Positions 24,549 through 37,394 of a stretch of 64,000 nt of DNA are shown piece after piece. Location: positions 806,001 through 870,000 of the forward strand of contig JAOTON010000767.1 of NCBI GenBank assembly GCA_034440635.1, written 5' to 3'. The notes under the pieces were generated by a model. That model made no database searches and was not told the DNA's origin. It saw only the letters and a program-made list of their open reading frames with translations. A program made the position numbers and the translations under genes. The DNA comes from Lepas anatifera (lineage: Eukaryota > Arthropoda > Thecostraca > Lepadidae). Numbering within the stretch: position 1 is the stretch's first letter; every line of letters begins with the position of its first letter.

Positions 24549-27500
24549 CTATGTTCGCTTATAGTGGAGTTTTCCTCGTAGGTGCAGCTTTCCACGCCTG
24601 ACTACTTCGATTCTTACATATACATCCTGCGAAAGCTAAAACATAAAAAATAAATAAATGCAAACAATTACGCGTACTCCTAAAACGAAATGATGATTCT
24701 TGAAAAAATGTAGGTTCAGTAAATTAGCCGAGATGTCTCGGTAAAACAAAATCATACCATGCCTATCAAAAAGCTGTCTCATGTTTTGACATCAGCTAAT
24801 ACAGGACGATTTTCCATCTGGGGCCGAGATAGGACAATTATCAGGGCTAAATGACTCGAATGAAATCCGCACGGCGCAGGATTTCAGCCGAGGACAAATC
24901 CACTGCGAAAGGTAATTCAAACATGAATTTCCACTGGCTGCACCTGGACAGAAGCAGGCCGTCGGCAGGAGGTAAAAACAACGCGCCCTTCAAAATACGG
25001 AGAACTAATCTCGCTTCGCAGACAAATTCCTAGAACAGGTATCGTGGAAATCAATACCCATCATTCACCAGAGATAATATTTATTTATTTCAAAACGGTG
25101 CAAGATTCTTACCGCCCCTCGAACTACTCTCATCGAATGCTCATACCAAAGCCAAACATCGTTCGAGCACCAAGCGAGCCATCACCATCACCACTTGTGG
25201 AAGGAACCGCAGGACATGGCACCCTGCTGGGGCGTAAAACGTGCACTCTGGATTAACCGACACCACCGGCCATGAATAGTTCATAAGGCCACAAAGCATT
25301 GAACCGTTTGGTTTGCCATGCTATTCAGCATTGATACGGCTGAATGTTCGGCTCAAATGGACAGTTAGTACCGCCTCACCATGGAGCCCGGTGGGGAAGA
25401 ACCAGAACGAAGAGGGCTCCCATTCAGTATCAAAACTACGCCGCGCAAGGCCCGCGCCAGTCCTACGAAGACTTACCCCTTTAGTGGGGCTCTCCCCAAC
25501 ACTAAAATTGACTCTCCCTAGGTTAAGCCAATAGGACAACATCGCACCTGTCACGCAAATAGTGAGCGATACCTGGCCTATTCCTATAATCCAACCAGCC
25601 CTGTAAAACGTCCCAAGGCAGTGACGCAACTGATTTAGGCAGCACACTTCGCAAAAGAATATTCAGGGGCAGAATTATGCTTATTGCACACAAGCGCAGA
25701 AAATCCATTGCAAAGGACCAATGGATATGTCAGTATCTGCAAGCCCGGGAAGGCGAAGTGGTTATATTCCACGGAATGGGGATCAGCTGGTATTTCCGGG
25801 CCAAAAGTTCCACTTTCGGAAATGTACATCAGGCCACCAAATTGGCTATTTCACAGTAATTGCCATGCGTACATTTCTTTGTTTCCAGGTGAATAGCCCC
25901 AGCGATAACAATTTCGCAGCCTGGGGTTTGTTCAGACAACGTGCCAAAATTAGACACCGTGGATGTTGCCCTCCGCGACGGACACCCCTATACTTAGCTA
26001 TGCAGCTTCAAAACAGCTTCGCTGCGGCGGCTGCTTTCTCTGGCAGAGAAAGGCTTTCTGTGGAAAACAATTCCGCGAGGGTGATCAGATTACAGAGTAG
26101 CTGCCTCGAGCATAAAACATACCTCCAGGAGGGACGTGGCGTCGTCCCGTAAGGCAAAAAAAGCACCCTAGTACTTACAAATTTCAAATACAATGCGAGT
26201 AGAGATCAGGTATTCTGCTAAAGTGCTATGCAAATTACGAAAATGTAGTCTTAATAAAACGACTTTATACACAAATAATGTCATTATTTCTATTCCTCGA
26301 CTCGTCTCAACCTTAGGAGTTAGTTCATCTCATTATCTGAACCCTATAATTTAATTAAACATAGATACCATACGCTTATGCAATGTGATCGAGCTGCTTT
26401 CACGCTTTCTTTTCTCTGATAAAAGACATGGTATCTTTTGAAAGCAAATTATGATTCACTTATGGAGCACTTGAGACTAAAGCTTATGCTAGTCAACAAT
26501 AGAGCCAAGGTAAACAGCTGCCTCATGTTGATACCTGAACCATCCCAGTGAAGCTTCAAAAAACGCGTACCGCCACGCTGCGAAGTCCTGTCAACAGTAA
26601 TTCTACAGCCAGCTTTGGCATTAAATAAGAATGGGCAGGATCGTTTCCGCTATGCAACTCCGAGACACCGGGGAAATCAACATACCTACATAACTCTGGT
26701 GGTACTTCATTACGGGTTGGACAATGTTATAAAAGTACTACCGGTCCAGTTATGTTCCCGCGTCTTCCGGGACTAAGCAGCACTGGTACAGCACATCATC
26801 AAAACTAGCCTGTACCATACTGTAAGCAAACACGGATATAGACCTCTTATGATGGCGGGTGGGAGGCAAAGGGTAATTTTAGGTGAGTTCTTGGTATGAA
26901 AAGTCATTAGGTTGATGGTAAGTAATCTGAAATGGACCCGGCGACGTTTTGCTTATCGACTCTTGGGTTTAGCCCTAAAACCTACCGTCTAGTTAAATTT
27001 TGGCATACTATCACCGCGTGACATTTTTTCTTCCTTTTTCTTACTCATCGACATTGGCTTGCCCCCCCTCCTCCCCAAACCTACCGGCTGGATCTGCCAC
27101 TGGGTAGGGATTCTGAAATACGGGGACGCTGATGACAGCACCCTGTTCTCCCGGCTCCGAGGCTGTGTCAACTCAGCATCACTACAGCAGCAGGATGTCC
27201 GCCGTCCTGACATAACTGGTACACATCCCCGGTCCCTGGAGGCTGCTGTTGCAAGGCTGTCAGCATGAGTGCCTACGCATGACGCCCTTTCCCGGTAGTG
27301 TGTAGTACAAATTAGCCGGTGGTACAGTCGGCTACGACAGAATTCAGCGCGAGGAATCATGAAGAACCACGCAGGAGACGGCTTCCCAACCGTCACATAA
27401 GCCAAACAGGCCGCAAACATCGTCTCCGGTGGACGGAATTATCCATTAAAAGGCGCTGGGTGTCATTTACTAACGTGCGGCGCGAATAACCGCACTTTCA

Positions 27501-30500
27501 CGTAAACGAACATATCTTAAATCCTAAAAGCAAACATGCACTCAAATGGCGCATTGACAAAGTATCCTTCTGAATGTTTGCAGACCAGTGCAGGTCTCAT
27601 CGAGTCATATAAAAACATTTTCTTTTCAAGCAGACTCACACTATAGAGCAAGTTTCAAAAGACAGTTATTTGGAGACCGCATTGTGGGTAGCCAGTGGTA
27701 CACCCAACACCAACAGCCTTACAGTCAACTGCCACCACCCAAAACGTCTTACTCCCACAGATCATTGTTGTTCGCCGGTAAATTCAACAGCACCGCACGG
27801 TCCGACAATCAAATGGCTTCACGCCGGCCAGGAAATCAATTGGCCGGGCCGGGCCCGTCACTGTGGCCGTGCGCCCTGCGCCGTATATCAGGTGCAGGCA
27901 ATGGGAAGCGGTGCTATATTGCCGCTCGGCACCGCCGGTGTTGCACCGGACGGCATTGACGGCGCTCCAGTCACACTAATGGCGCACCGCAGTGAGCAGG
28001 TGCCTAATGAACGGAAAATGAAACGGCTGGCGACGAGACCGAGCCCGGCTCAATTTCGGCTTGTGAAAGTAACAGCTCAAACGGTTTTGAACGGTGTTTT
28101 GGAATGTGTAATGTTGTAATACATTAAGACTGTGTGAGATGGTGAGAAATACACTTTGTCGGCCGGCGCTCACTATTTTGAAGATTAAATTCTCAAAAAT
28201 GTACAGTGGGCGGTGTGAGAAATATCATGGGCCTGGCTATGAGCCATAAAACGCAGAACGCTGAACTTAAAATACTAAAATAAGTTCAGGTGCACTCTCA
28301 ACCATAACTAATAATCCCATATTTTATGACTGATTGCAACAGGTAATCAGTCTCAAGATCATTCACCTCAGTCAAGAAGACATTGAATGCAAAAATATGT
28401 GACCATAGCTTGTTTTCGCTACATATGAACTAGCAAAAGTGGCACGTTCTTTAGCAAATACTAGACCACGGCTCATCCATTCCAAGCAATTATTTCACAT
28501 GATCAACCCATTAGTACCCCGCTTATTCTTAATTCAAAGAAAATAAACATATGGTCATGGATTTATGATTATTATGCAAATGGAAACGAGTTTTGCCTTT
28601 AGTGTTAAGGGCTATATCACTTAGGTTGGGCTGTATAGGGCATGATATTAATATGGCCACGGGCTGTCAATTTCGTACCACCACACAGGGACCTGAAATA
28701 CGCCGCGACTGTGCCTCGAAAAATAAACACTGCAGGTTGCACTGTATGCTGCAGGGTTAATGATAGCCACGGGCACCCATGGGTTGAAACATCGGTCTAA
28801 TTCATAACAGATCTTACAAGGTTGAAAATTGGTTCAAACCGCTGTATTTAAGCAAGGCCATATCCGTGCCTGATCTGCAGCGAGGCCGAGCAGCCTCACC
28901 GGACGGAAAAGTTCCAGCGCAGGGCGCCAGACCACTGAATTATTCGCCAGAAAGAAGCGCACATTTATAATTCAGCGGGGAGTCTGATCTGAGAATTTCT
29001 CCGGATCCAGACCAGAACGGAGGATGGCTCATGTAATTCTAAAAGGAGGCATTATTGCGAGCTGATGGCACATCCACTTTTCAGGCGATCCCGCACCAAA
29101 TGTTAAGGCTCAGAGCAGCACGTCCGCGGAATCGCACAGATTACTAACGGGCCATTTTAACGCCACACGTTCCGTCTTGAGCCCGGAAAATGGAGCAAGT
29201 CGTGATGACTGCCGACCGTACAGAGGCTGCATGATCTATGTACTCGGGGAGAGCTCGTTTACCTCAATTTTAAGCTGTTAGCGAACACGGCCGAAGTCCA
29301 TTTCGAAGTTACCGAGCCGCGCCCAGCCCATAATGTAACATGCCCGGTAACAAGCGACAGGTCAAGTTAGGCCTGAGCTCGAGTCTCGCTAATGATGTGT
29401 TGAATGATGCTGCACTAACTTAGCGATAACTTTGATCAACCACTTCGGTGTATTCGAGGCCAGAGCACAGGTGGGAGGAGAGGAGGGGAGGCGCTTCCGC
29501 CAGGGTCGATGCCACCGAGACAAAACTGGCGCAACCGGATCACAAACGCTAAATGGGGAGTGAGCGAGAACACACGGCAACTGGGCGGCGCCCGGTGTTT
29601 ATAATTCAGACCGGTTCAACTCTCTAATGGCGTCTAGTGGCGGTGAGGTACCCCCCCCCACCCGCGTGCAGCACTGCTGCGCTAACTTTGCCTTGTGTCT
29701 GATTGGTGGCGCAAGGTTCGACATCCACCACTGTCTCCCAAAACACAGCTAGACCAGGAAGCCTTCACCGCGAGGCCATAGAGCGCCCACGTAACTCGTC
29801 CGTGCCGCAACAGGAACGGCACAGACCGCTCACATATGCAGCACACAATTTGTCGCCTTTCCATAATAAATGAGGTTTGGCGCACAACTGGCGTACTGGG
29901 CCGGGGGATGGGCGTTGTGCGTGGAGCGGCGGCCGTCCCGCCGCCCGGTATAAGCAGCTCAGTGGCGTGTGAAGCGCCAGCTGGCTACTGGCCCGGCCCG
30001 GTGCATGCTAATGAAATCGTGCACGTCCGGATACGAACCGACCGACAGGCCATCACTCTAACGCTCGTTTGCACTGGAAATGACTGAGGAGGAAATCACA
30101 CTGCGCTCAGTCAGAAAAGGCCAGCAATACCTTCTTTTAGAAAGTCAAACTAAAAGTTAGAAAACTAAAAAAAAAAAAACAGATAAGCCGCACTGTGCCG
30201 ATAATCGGTAATTGCGCGTCGCCCACAACAGAAAAGTATGAGGCAAGTCAAAAGGTTCATCATACGACCCACGCAAACATGCCTCCAGGCACAAAAACTT
30301 TCACAGTGAGAAAACTTCAGCAGGGAAACTTCCAGCTACTTCCAATCCCCGCGCACTCACCCACGGGAGGACAAATGGGCGTGCTTTCAGCGTGAGTGGC
30401 TCGGATTTAGCGGAGCTGGCACGGGCTGGAAAGAACTTTGTCAGGAGGTGGATAGAAAACAGTTCACCCCACACAGAACACTACAACTAGAACACTTCCA

Positions 30501-31204
30501 ACACAAGCCCACGTGTAAGCGTTTCAGGGATGAGCTATTCAAACACAGCCTCACAAGACGGGTGGGCGACCATCAAAATCCAGCAACACGTGTCTCAACG
30601 TTCAGCTATAAGCCACATTTCCAGCTACGGCTTCAGCAACACCACTGTACTCCCACCGACACTGACCACCCGACCTTTCCATCCTCCCACCACACGGGCC
30701 GGGCAGCAGCTCATTTGCACACCTGGAGGCACACTCGACATATACATTTATGCCAGACACATGAACAGCCTCCGGATGGTACCGACCGCGGGAACGGCCC
30801 AATCGACTATGTATGTGGGTGTCTGGTACGTTACACACCTGTTTGGTCTCTCGAAAAGAAGGACCATGGGGCATCTCCGTACCGCGGAGCATGCAAACGA
30901 CGCCCAATCAAAGCAAGGGAGACTACCCGAACTCGGCCGAACTTAAACAAGGGAGTGAGCGCGCGACGGACCTGCAATGGACCAACCGGTCATAAACAAG
31001 GAGGGGAGCGCGAGTTTGACGTATTTGTACCGTTTGAGCTCATGTAGCGGCTTTGATGGTGCGACCTTGCTGGATAGTACGGTTCGTTCCTGAACGGCTA
31101 CTCAGTATCCAGGGTAATTGTCACCCTCCCACCCGATTGGTGCAGCCCTGCCCAGAGCGGGGCACCCACGCAGCACAGTCACAGCACGCAGGAGCGGGAC
31201 TGAC
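24549..31204. other. No gene recognised
   Basis: Unique-looking sequence with many short open frames on both strands, none recognised. If the PPP4R4-like gene continues, its last exon(s) and 3' UTR should be in this stretch or further left. I searched for the basic RSQSF-type tail and did not find it. The longest frame (30448-31047, +, 199 codons) has no identifiable domain. Confidence 0.5.
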
Positions 31205-31309
31205 CTTGTTGCGGGCGGGCGGAGGAGTGGAGGCGCCGGCTGCTGCCCCGGTCCGGACCGGGATCCGACCACCCCGGGAGAGACGCCGCTCGTCCGTCCC
31301 CGACCTCGG
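31205..31309 (-). CDS. PPP4R4: PPP4R4-like exon 16 (last exon placed)
   Basis: 105 bp, 35 codons, phase 0 at both ends: PRSGTDERRLSRGGRIPVRT, GAAAGASTPPPARNK. Acceptor CTGTTCCCCAG, donor AAG|GTCAGT. The pattern (basic, IPV, small/Pro/Ser-rich, basic) resembles human SLPKNIPISVPGPSSVTPST SKEIKKSK, but the tail is low complexity, so this match is weaker. If the donor is not used, the frame reads on for 28 more codons to a TGA at about 31118-31120. I found no exon for the human RSQSF-containing tail further left. Confidence 0.6.
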
Positions 31310-32044
31310 CTGGGGAACAGCGACAGCGTCGGCACTCAGCGGTCTCAAACTCTTCACACTCAGAGCGCTTGCATGTAGCGGATACACTGGAAGTCTCGGC
31401 TTTGATTTGCAGTTTTGTGATTTTAGGCCGCTTCAGCGTCTAGGCTATATCGCTATATATTTGGTTTGCAGTTTGAGCTGCTTAAATCTCGCCCTAATAG
31501 ATTTGATACCCTCACTCAACAAAGGAGGGGTCGGTTCTGTCCTCCTAGCAGTTTGGTAGCTTAGAAAGATAGACACGGTAGATAGCAGCGTGTTGCCTGT
31601 GGCCTGAAATGTCCGACGGCATATAATTGTTGGCTGTAGGTCAATTGGTGACCTTGACATGTCACGTACATGAGCCAGTCATGCTGAAATCACATAAAAC
31701 ACAGCCACGACGCGCTTTCGTACCAACTTTTAGCAACGAAATAAACACCAAAAACGTGTTTTTGAGACATTTGAAATAATCTGCATTTGAAATGTCATAC
31801 TTCAAACATCTATAGATCAAAACTGGCCCCTGCAGCACGATATAACCTGGCGAGTTTTGGCTAATCCGAGTACGCGAGCAACAGCAGTATCAGCAGCACG
31901 ACATTCAATGCACTTGAATGTTTCGGCATATAGTGCTGCCCATGTCAAATGAGGTCATTTCAGGTTACTGACCTTGGAAGGTCAAAGGTAAATGAGCCAG
32001 CCGAGTACTATCCATGTGCTCAGCAACTGATGTTAGCAGCATAC
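31310..32044. other. Intron 15 (3' part), no other feature
   Basis: Between exon 16 and the 21-bp minisatellite. It contains several GACCTTG/AAGGTCA hexamers (31650-31990) but nothing coding. Confidence 0.6.
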
Positions 32045-32715
32045 GCAGACAAGTGTTAGGTTACACCGGTACGGGTGTTAGGTTACACCGGTACAGGTGT
32101 TAGGTTACATCGGTACAGGTGATAGGTTACACCAGTACAGGTGTAGGCTACACCGGTACAGGTGTTAGGTTACACCGGTACAGGTGTTAGGTTACACCAG
32201 TACAGGTGTTAGGTTACACCAGTACAGGTGCTAGGCTACACCGGTACAGGTGTTAGGTTACACCAGTACAGGTGTTAGGTTACACCAGTACAGGTGCTAG
32301 GTTACACCGGTACAGGTGTTAGGTTACACCAGTACAGGTGTTAGGTTACACCAGTACAGGTGCTAGGCTACACCGGTACAGGTGTTAGGTTACACCAGTA
32401 CAGGTGTTAGGTTACACCAGTACAGGTGCTAGGCTACACCGGTACAGGTGTTAGGTTACACCGGTACAGGTGTTAGGTTACACCAGTACAGGTGTTAGGT
32501 TACACCAGTACAGGTGCTAGGCTACACCGGTACAGGTGTTAGGTTACACCAGTACAGGTGTTAGGTTACACCAGTACAGGTGCTAGGCTACACCGGTACA
32601 GGTGTTAGGTTACACCGGCACAGGTGCTAGGTTGAACCAGTACAGGTGTTAGGTTACACCGGTACAGGTGTTAGGTTACACCAGTACAGGTGCTAGGTTA
32701 CACCGGTACAAGTTA
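32045..32715. repeat. ~21-bp minisatellite (~30 copies) inside the gene
   Basis: Unit TTACACCGGTACAGGTGTTAG, alternating with variants ACCAGTACAGGTGCTAG that form a higher-order pattern of about three units. It lies in intron 15. No splice-site derivation is apparent from the flanking exon edges, unlike the arrays at exons 4, 9, 11 and 14. Confidence 0.92.
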
Positions 32716-33361
32716 TTTAGGGTCAGCGACCTTGTTTGACCTTTCATATGGTTGGTTGCTGGGCTTGAGTGACTTCAATGACAGATTGTCACAGTTGTAG
32801 CAATTTGGCGGTTGGCTATCGATAGCTTCAATGGCTTTATGGACTTTGACCACTCTAGGTAATGATCTTCTTAGGACGGACATGAGAAATCCAGGTAAGT
32901 GTAACACTTGTTATCAGGATTTGGTTTTTATTTACGCCAGCACGCGGATACGAGGTTGCGGGTTTTTGGGTTCGCGAGGGTGTAATAAAGCCAAGCGCAT
33001 TGACATCCGTGCCAGATTGTTGTTCCAAGATCAGGAGCAGCGAGAAAGAAAGATAAGACCTCGTGCAAGCTGTTACAAATGGCCCCATACCTTCATGACT
33101 TAGCACAAAGCAAGCTTGGAATGTGTGTGAAATTGAACTTGGTTCACATACCCCGGGCAACATTGCACTACATCAAACCGTTATTTTTGTGGTAATCTCG
33201 AAAAATATGGAGCGCAGGGGTGGAACCGACCCCTCTTATAGCGGCAGTTAAAGATGCAAAAATACAAATCAATTGCTCTACTCTTCATTACACTTTCCTT
33301 CTACTTTTCTCCTCTCACCTCTCTCTACCTCTCTCACCTCTCCTCTCTCACTTCACTCTCT

Positions 33362-33363
33362 CT

Positions 33364-33413
<50 letters not shown>
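33362..33413. repeat. (CT)n microsatellite abutting the exon 15 donor
   Basis: About 22 uninterrupted CT dinucleotides on the plus strand, preceded by a looser CTCTCACC-rich stretch from 33300. On the gene strand it is a (GA)n tract that begins within the donor itself (GTGAGAGAGA). Confidence 0.95.
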
Positions 33414-33414
<1 letters not shown>

Positions 33415-33415
<1 letters not shown>

Positions 33416-33528
33416 TGTTGTGCCGACGGTGAGGGCTCCAGCTGCAGCTGTTCCTGCCGCAGTCGTCTCCGATCCTCCACGTCCGCCTCCAACACCAGCG
33501 AGGGACGGCTGGGCGTCTCCATGGCAAC
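33415..33528 (-). CDS. PPP4R4: PPP4R4-like exon 15, charged linker after the HEAT domain
   Basis: 114 bp, 38 codons, residues about 651-688: VAMETPSRPSLVLEADVEDR, RRLRQEQLQLEPSPSAQQ. Acceptor GATGTGCCCAG, donor CAG|GTGAGAGAGAG. Phase 0 joins exon 14 to give DKIE-VAMET, like human DRMEMSMDA. The EDRRRLRQEQLQLE helix corresponds to the human KEREELLLLEMEQLEKE stretch. A (GA)n tract grows straight out of the donor. Confidence 0.82.
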
Positions 33529-34554
33529 CTGGGCACATCCCACAGCGCTAGATCCTCCCATCCCACAGGGCTCGCAGCGTCAGATCCAAACGTGACGAAA
33601 TGTGACTTTCACTGAAGGTATATTCTAAATCAGCATTGTTTACATAAGCGATAGTGCTATTGGTTTGTATCTCAGATTGTCACAAGTTGAACGCGGGAAC
33701 ACTGGGGAGGGGCAGACCTCTACCATTCGTTATTCAAAGGGCAAATCAGCTCCGCGCCAGGCATTTGCGCAGTCATTAGCAAACCCTGAGGTTTCGGAAA
33801 GTCCACGGTCAGAAAAGATCACACCAGCTACCATTCTCAGGGGAGTGAAGTCAGTGCCAGTGCCGGGACGGCGTCGGCGGCTGTACCAGTTCCGGGCACA
33901 CTTTTACAAGTCGGGCGGGCGGAGGCGACGGCGTAGCAGGGATAATGGATTAACGCAATTACGTGGGCTCAGGACGCGCACTGACATTTACACTGTTCGA
34001 GAGGCCGGCGGCGACAGCGCAAACACTGAAGCACACGACGTGTGGACGTGTCGCGATGGGTAGGTATACCACTCCCTAAGCTAACTGCTACACAGCGTGA
34101 TACCCACACCTCACTCCAGCCTCATGCTAACAGTGTATAATACAGTCAGTTGGTGTCAGCAGCGATATGATACCGTAGCACTGTAGACTGGTAGATCAGA
34201 AGCTGCAGGGTCGCTCAGGCATTCCAAGACATGGCCATGACTTTTGTTTTCGTTCTGCTGTATTCACTGATTCGTCGAGCTTACAAATACTCAACTGGCA
34301 TAGATCAGACGGTACAGACTTTCGCACTACTGTTCTCGGGGAAAAAGCCCTGCATGACCGGGCCCACTGTCGTTTGGAGACAGTGCTTGGCACAAGAGAA
34401 GAACCCCGGTCTGCGACCTGGGCTAACGCCCCACCGGCGCAGGACAGCCGCATGACAATGTGCCGAAAGCAGACCATATTTCCTTCTCAATGTATCTCTT
34501 CATAAGCCTGTAGGTCAGCGTTATCATTCTTTTCTTTGAAATAACTAATAAATA
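33529..34554. other. Intron 14 segment, no other feature
   Basis: Non-coding. A short stretch near 34330-34470 resembles degraded element sequence (CACCGGCGCAGGACAGCCGC is similar to the start of block A), but it is too short to call. Confidence 0.5.
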
Positions 34555-34635
34555 GCTCACGGTCAACCCCGAATTCGAACCAGGCCACCCCTGCTCACGA
34601 GACAGGTCCTCTAACCACTAGACCACTGCGCCATG
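34555..34635 (-). mobile_element. tRNA-derived SINE head
   Basis: On the minus strand GGCGCAGTGGTCTAGTGGTT, then AGAGGACCTGTC, and TGGTTCGAATTC. These are a type-2 promoter A box (TGGTCTAGTGG) and B box (GGTTCGAAT) at tRNA spacing. The acceptor stem does not pair well and there is no clean anticodon arm, so it is a SINE head rather than a tRNA gene. Confidence 0.65.
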
Positions 34636-34844
34636 CTGTACCGACTCCCACTAGCCTTACACCTATGACCCGTCAGGAGGTCACTGGCCGGTATCACTCA
34701 ATCTAAACGATGCCGTGGTCGTGGCGCCGGGTGCTGTGTTCGTACAGAAAAGGCATGGTATAAAGTTGCTTCTAGAAGACGAACGAAACATTATATTGGC
34801 CTAGAATTACTTGTATCGGCGACAGAGGACCCTAAGCTAGCCTC

Positions 34845-35780
34845 ATGCCAAATTTCATCCGCTTCCATTCATTTTAAGGCCTTGAAACCATAGTGAGAAG
34901 CAAACATGTTCCGAGAAATTTAGCTCCTTGAAATACCCTTTCGGGCGAAGTACTCGAAAGCCGTTGGAGATAAGTGGGTAGTGTAAATGAATGAAATGAA
35001 CGGAATTGATTTTCCTATTCAGCCATATTAATTCTGAGCTTGTGAGTGACATGTGCTCGGAACCGAGAAGCTACAAATAAAAGGTTTTCTACTAAAATTA
35101 TATGTATACATATAACACAAAGAATTTCAATATCACAATATCCATCTCCAAATATTATCAAGCGTAAGCAATGTTCTTTCATTATCTGAAATGAAGGCGC
35201 ATTAGTCGCGATATTAAGATTCGAATGAAATGTGAAAAAATGCAGTCCTCCGGCAGAATGGCAAAAACTAGGTCAGAATGTTACGTTTTCCACTGGAAGC
35301 TATGTCTAAGCACAATAAAATTGACATAGCTGCCTCCAGGTGGCTGTCTTTAAACTAACTGAAGCGTGCCTTCTGACATTTCGAGCTTATAAATCGGCCG
35401 CAAAATTTCAATAGCTCTCTTGGCTTTTATCAGAAATAATGCGTTTTTCCGTAATAAGTATCGTCGGACCAGTTCGAAATTTTTTTCTTAGGTGACCCCT
35501 GTTGCTTATTCAAAAGGAGGCAAATTTCAAGTTCGTCGCTTAAGAAATAAAAATTAGAAAAATGCAAAATTGAAAACATTTGTTCCAAAATTTCTCAAAA
35601 ACTATTTTGAATTTAGATTCGGGGGCCTTATTTTGGGCGTCTAGCGTAAAAGGGCTATCACCCTCCACAATTGCAGAGCCCTGGCATCAACTGTCAGAAC
35701 CGCCAAGCGGCCAGAATAGAGCCTCTTGAGAAATCTCAATCCGCTTCGCTCCATGGACGTCGCCATGCGGCTCTGACGCG
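34845..35780. mobile_element. Diverged copy of the block B 3' module
   Basis: Follows 6650-7530 in order with many substitutions: TTTCATCCGCTTCCATTCAT, GAGATAAGTGGG, TTTCGAGCTTATAA, and AGAAATAAAAATTAGAAAAA-type runs. It ends with a GTCAGAACCGCC...GCGGCTCTGAC inverted repeat comparable to the hairpin module at 10075. It lies in intron 14. Confidence 0.65.
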
Positions 35781-37394
35781 AATGATTTCAGTATTATATA
35801 TTACGTTCTACTGTTATCTAGGGTTTGAAGCAAGACAGTGCTCCACGAAATAAAGTTTCTCCAGATACGAGACGAGGAGGTGACTTGTCAGCTATGTGCC
35901 CTGAAAATGATAAAGCACTATGCGAAAATCATCACATATGAAACGTAAGAAACTTCAAATAGAGATAAAGACGATTCTGTCGTGTGAAACCAAAAGTTTG
36001 GACGTTCACAAATGTAGATTTTTTGTGGTTTCCTGTCGAAAACTGTCTGAAGATATATGTGTTATGTGTAAGCCTCAACTGCAGATTAACTTGTAGTTGT
36101 TAATTTGAATATATATTTTATACAAGCTGTCCAAGCTACGGTTATTGTCCTATGAAAGGAATGAAATCAAGGACAACGACGTTTTACCTCACTGTACAGC
36201 GAATGAATGAACCTGCCGCGAGTTTCGGCCTTTCAACTTTCATTTCCATACATAAGCCTCCCATTTTAAAAGATAGACATTCAGACGGAGCCTGTTTAAC
36301 TACGCAAGCGAAACAACTCGAGAACACCGGCACGCTGGTTTATGAAACAAAAGTGCTTTCAAGACGTTAATTGAGCCTGAACGGACTCACAATAATCTGC
36401 ATTCGTCACAGATAAGAACCTAAATAAGTAATCCACACGTCATTCATGGACATCTAAAAAAATTAGAAAACGTTTTCCGTAATACACCTACAACCAATTT
36501 CAATCTACCAATGACAACAATAGAGCAAGGTAATTCCCCTACCAGCTTCTAACTTTCGATCGCAAGCATACGCCACAATACTTCCCAGCACCGGGTGCAC
36601 CTCCCACACTGCGTGGTAAGCCATGAAGCACTTTCCGATTAAATTTCATCACAACTGTGCCCCAGCTCAACATCCTACAGGTCGACCCACTACACTTCAA
36701 AGTTGGCAGCGGGTCGTAACTCGGACCACTTCTCTCTCTGAAGTGCATAATTGATCCTAACTTGTCGCCACCGAGCGCAGAGTGTGACTGCAACTTTCCA
36801 CCGGCGACGGGCGTTTACGTGTCAATTCCGCCCGAGATGGGCCTCCAGTAAACGGACCAGCTGCTCCCCTGGTGACGCCGCAGGACCGCCCACTAGTCCA
36901 TGGCGGTGACGGCCGTTTGTGACAATGATGGAACAGACAGGCAAAGAATGAAATAGAAACCCACGCGATACGGTTTCAGCTCGGTTTCCCACACCGGTGC
37001 CACGTAACCGCGGTTAAGTATGTCGTTAGCGGAGAGCCGTGGGACGTTTGACTTTGGCAACACAAGAGGGAGCGACCATTAGCTTTAAACACGTCACGTG
37101 TTACCGTGAACTAGTATTCAAGATAGTGGCATCATGCAAAACATTTAGTTGCAATACAGAAAAGTTACCATAGCGACCAGCTCAACGACAATAAGCGAAA
37201 TTCAAGTCGATTATGACTGGAATTGTAAGATACATCAACTACTAAGGATATACCCGGAAAAATCCGATTCGGGACCCCGGACCCCGCCATCCCCAATCTC
37301 GTACAGCGGGAAGACAGTGGTACCTTCTTGTTGGTACCTCCACTGGAAGCTCCCATTTTCTCCAACCGTATACAGTCAGTGTTACACCCATATA
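35781..37394. other. Intron 14 segment, no other feature
   Basis: Unique-looking non-coding sequence between the diverged block B copy and the donor array. No open frame worth calling. Confidence 0.5.

Noticed and set aside
30448..31047. 199-codon open frame on the plus strand
   Set aside because: Compositionally odd (His/Thr-rich), no domain, and it overlaps two other open frames. Kept as non-coding.
32045..32715. Possible CRISPR array (short regular repeats); also considered at 48195-48760
   Set aside because: There are no unique spacers; the units are contiguous. The genome is eukaryotic and no cas genes are present.
34555..34635. tRNA gene on the minus strand
   Set aside because: A and B boxes are present, but the acceptor stem and anticodon arm do not fold properly and the spacing suits a SINE head.
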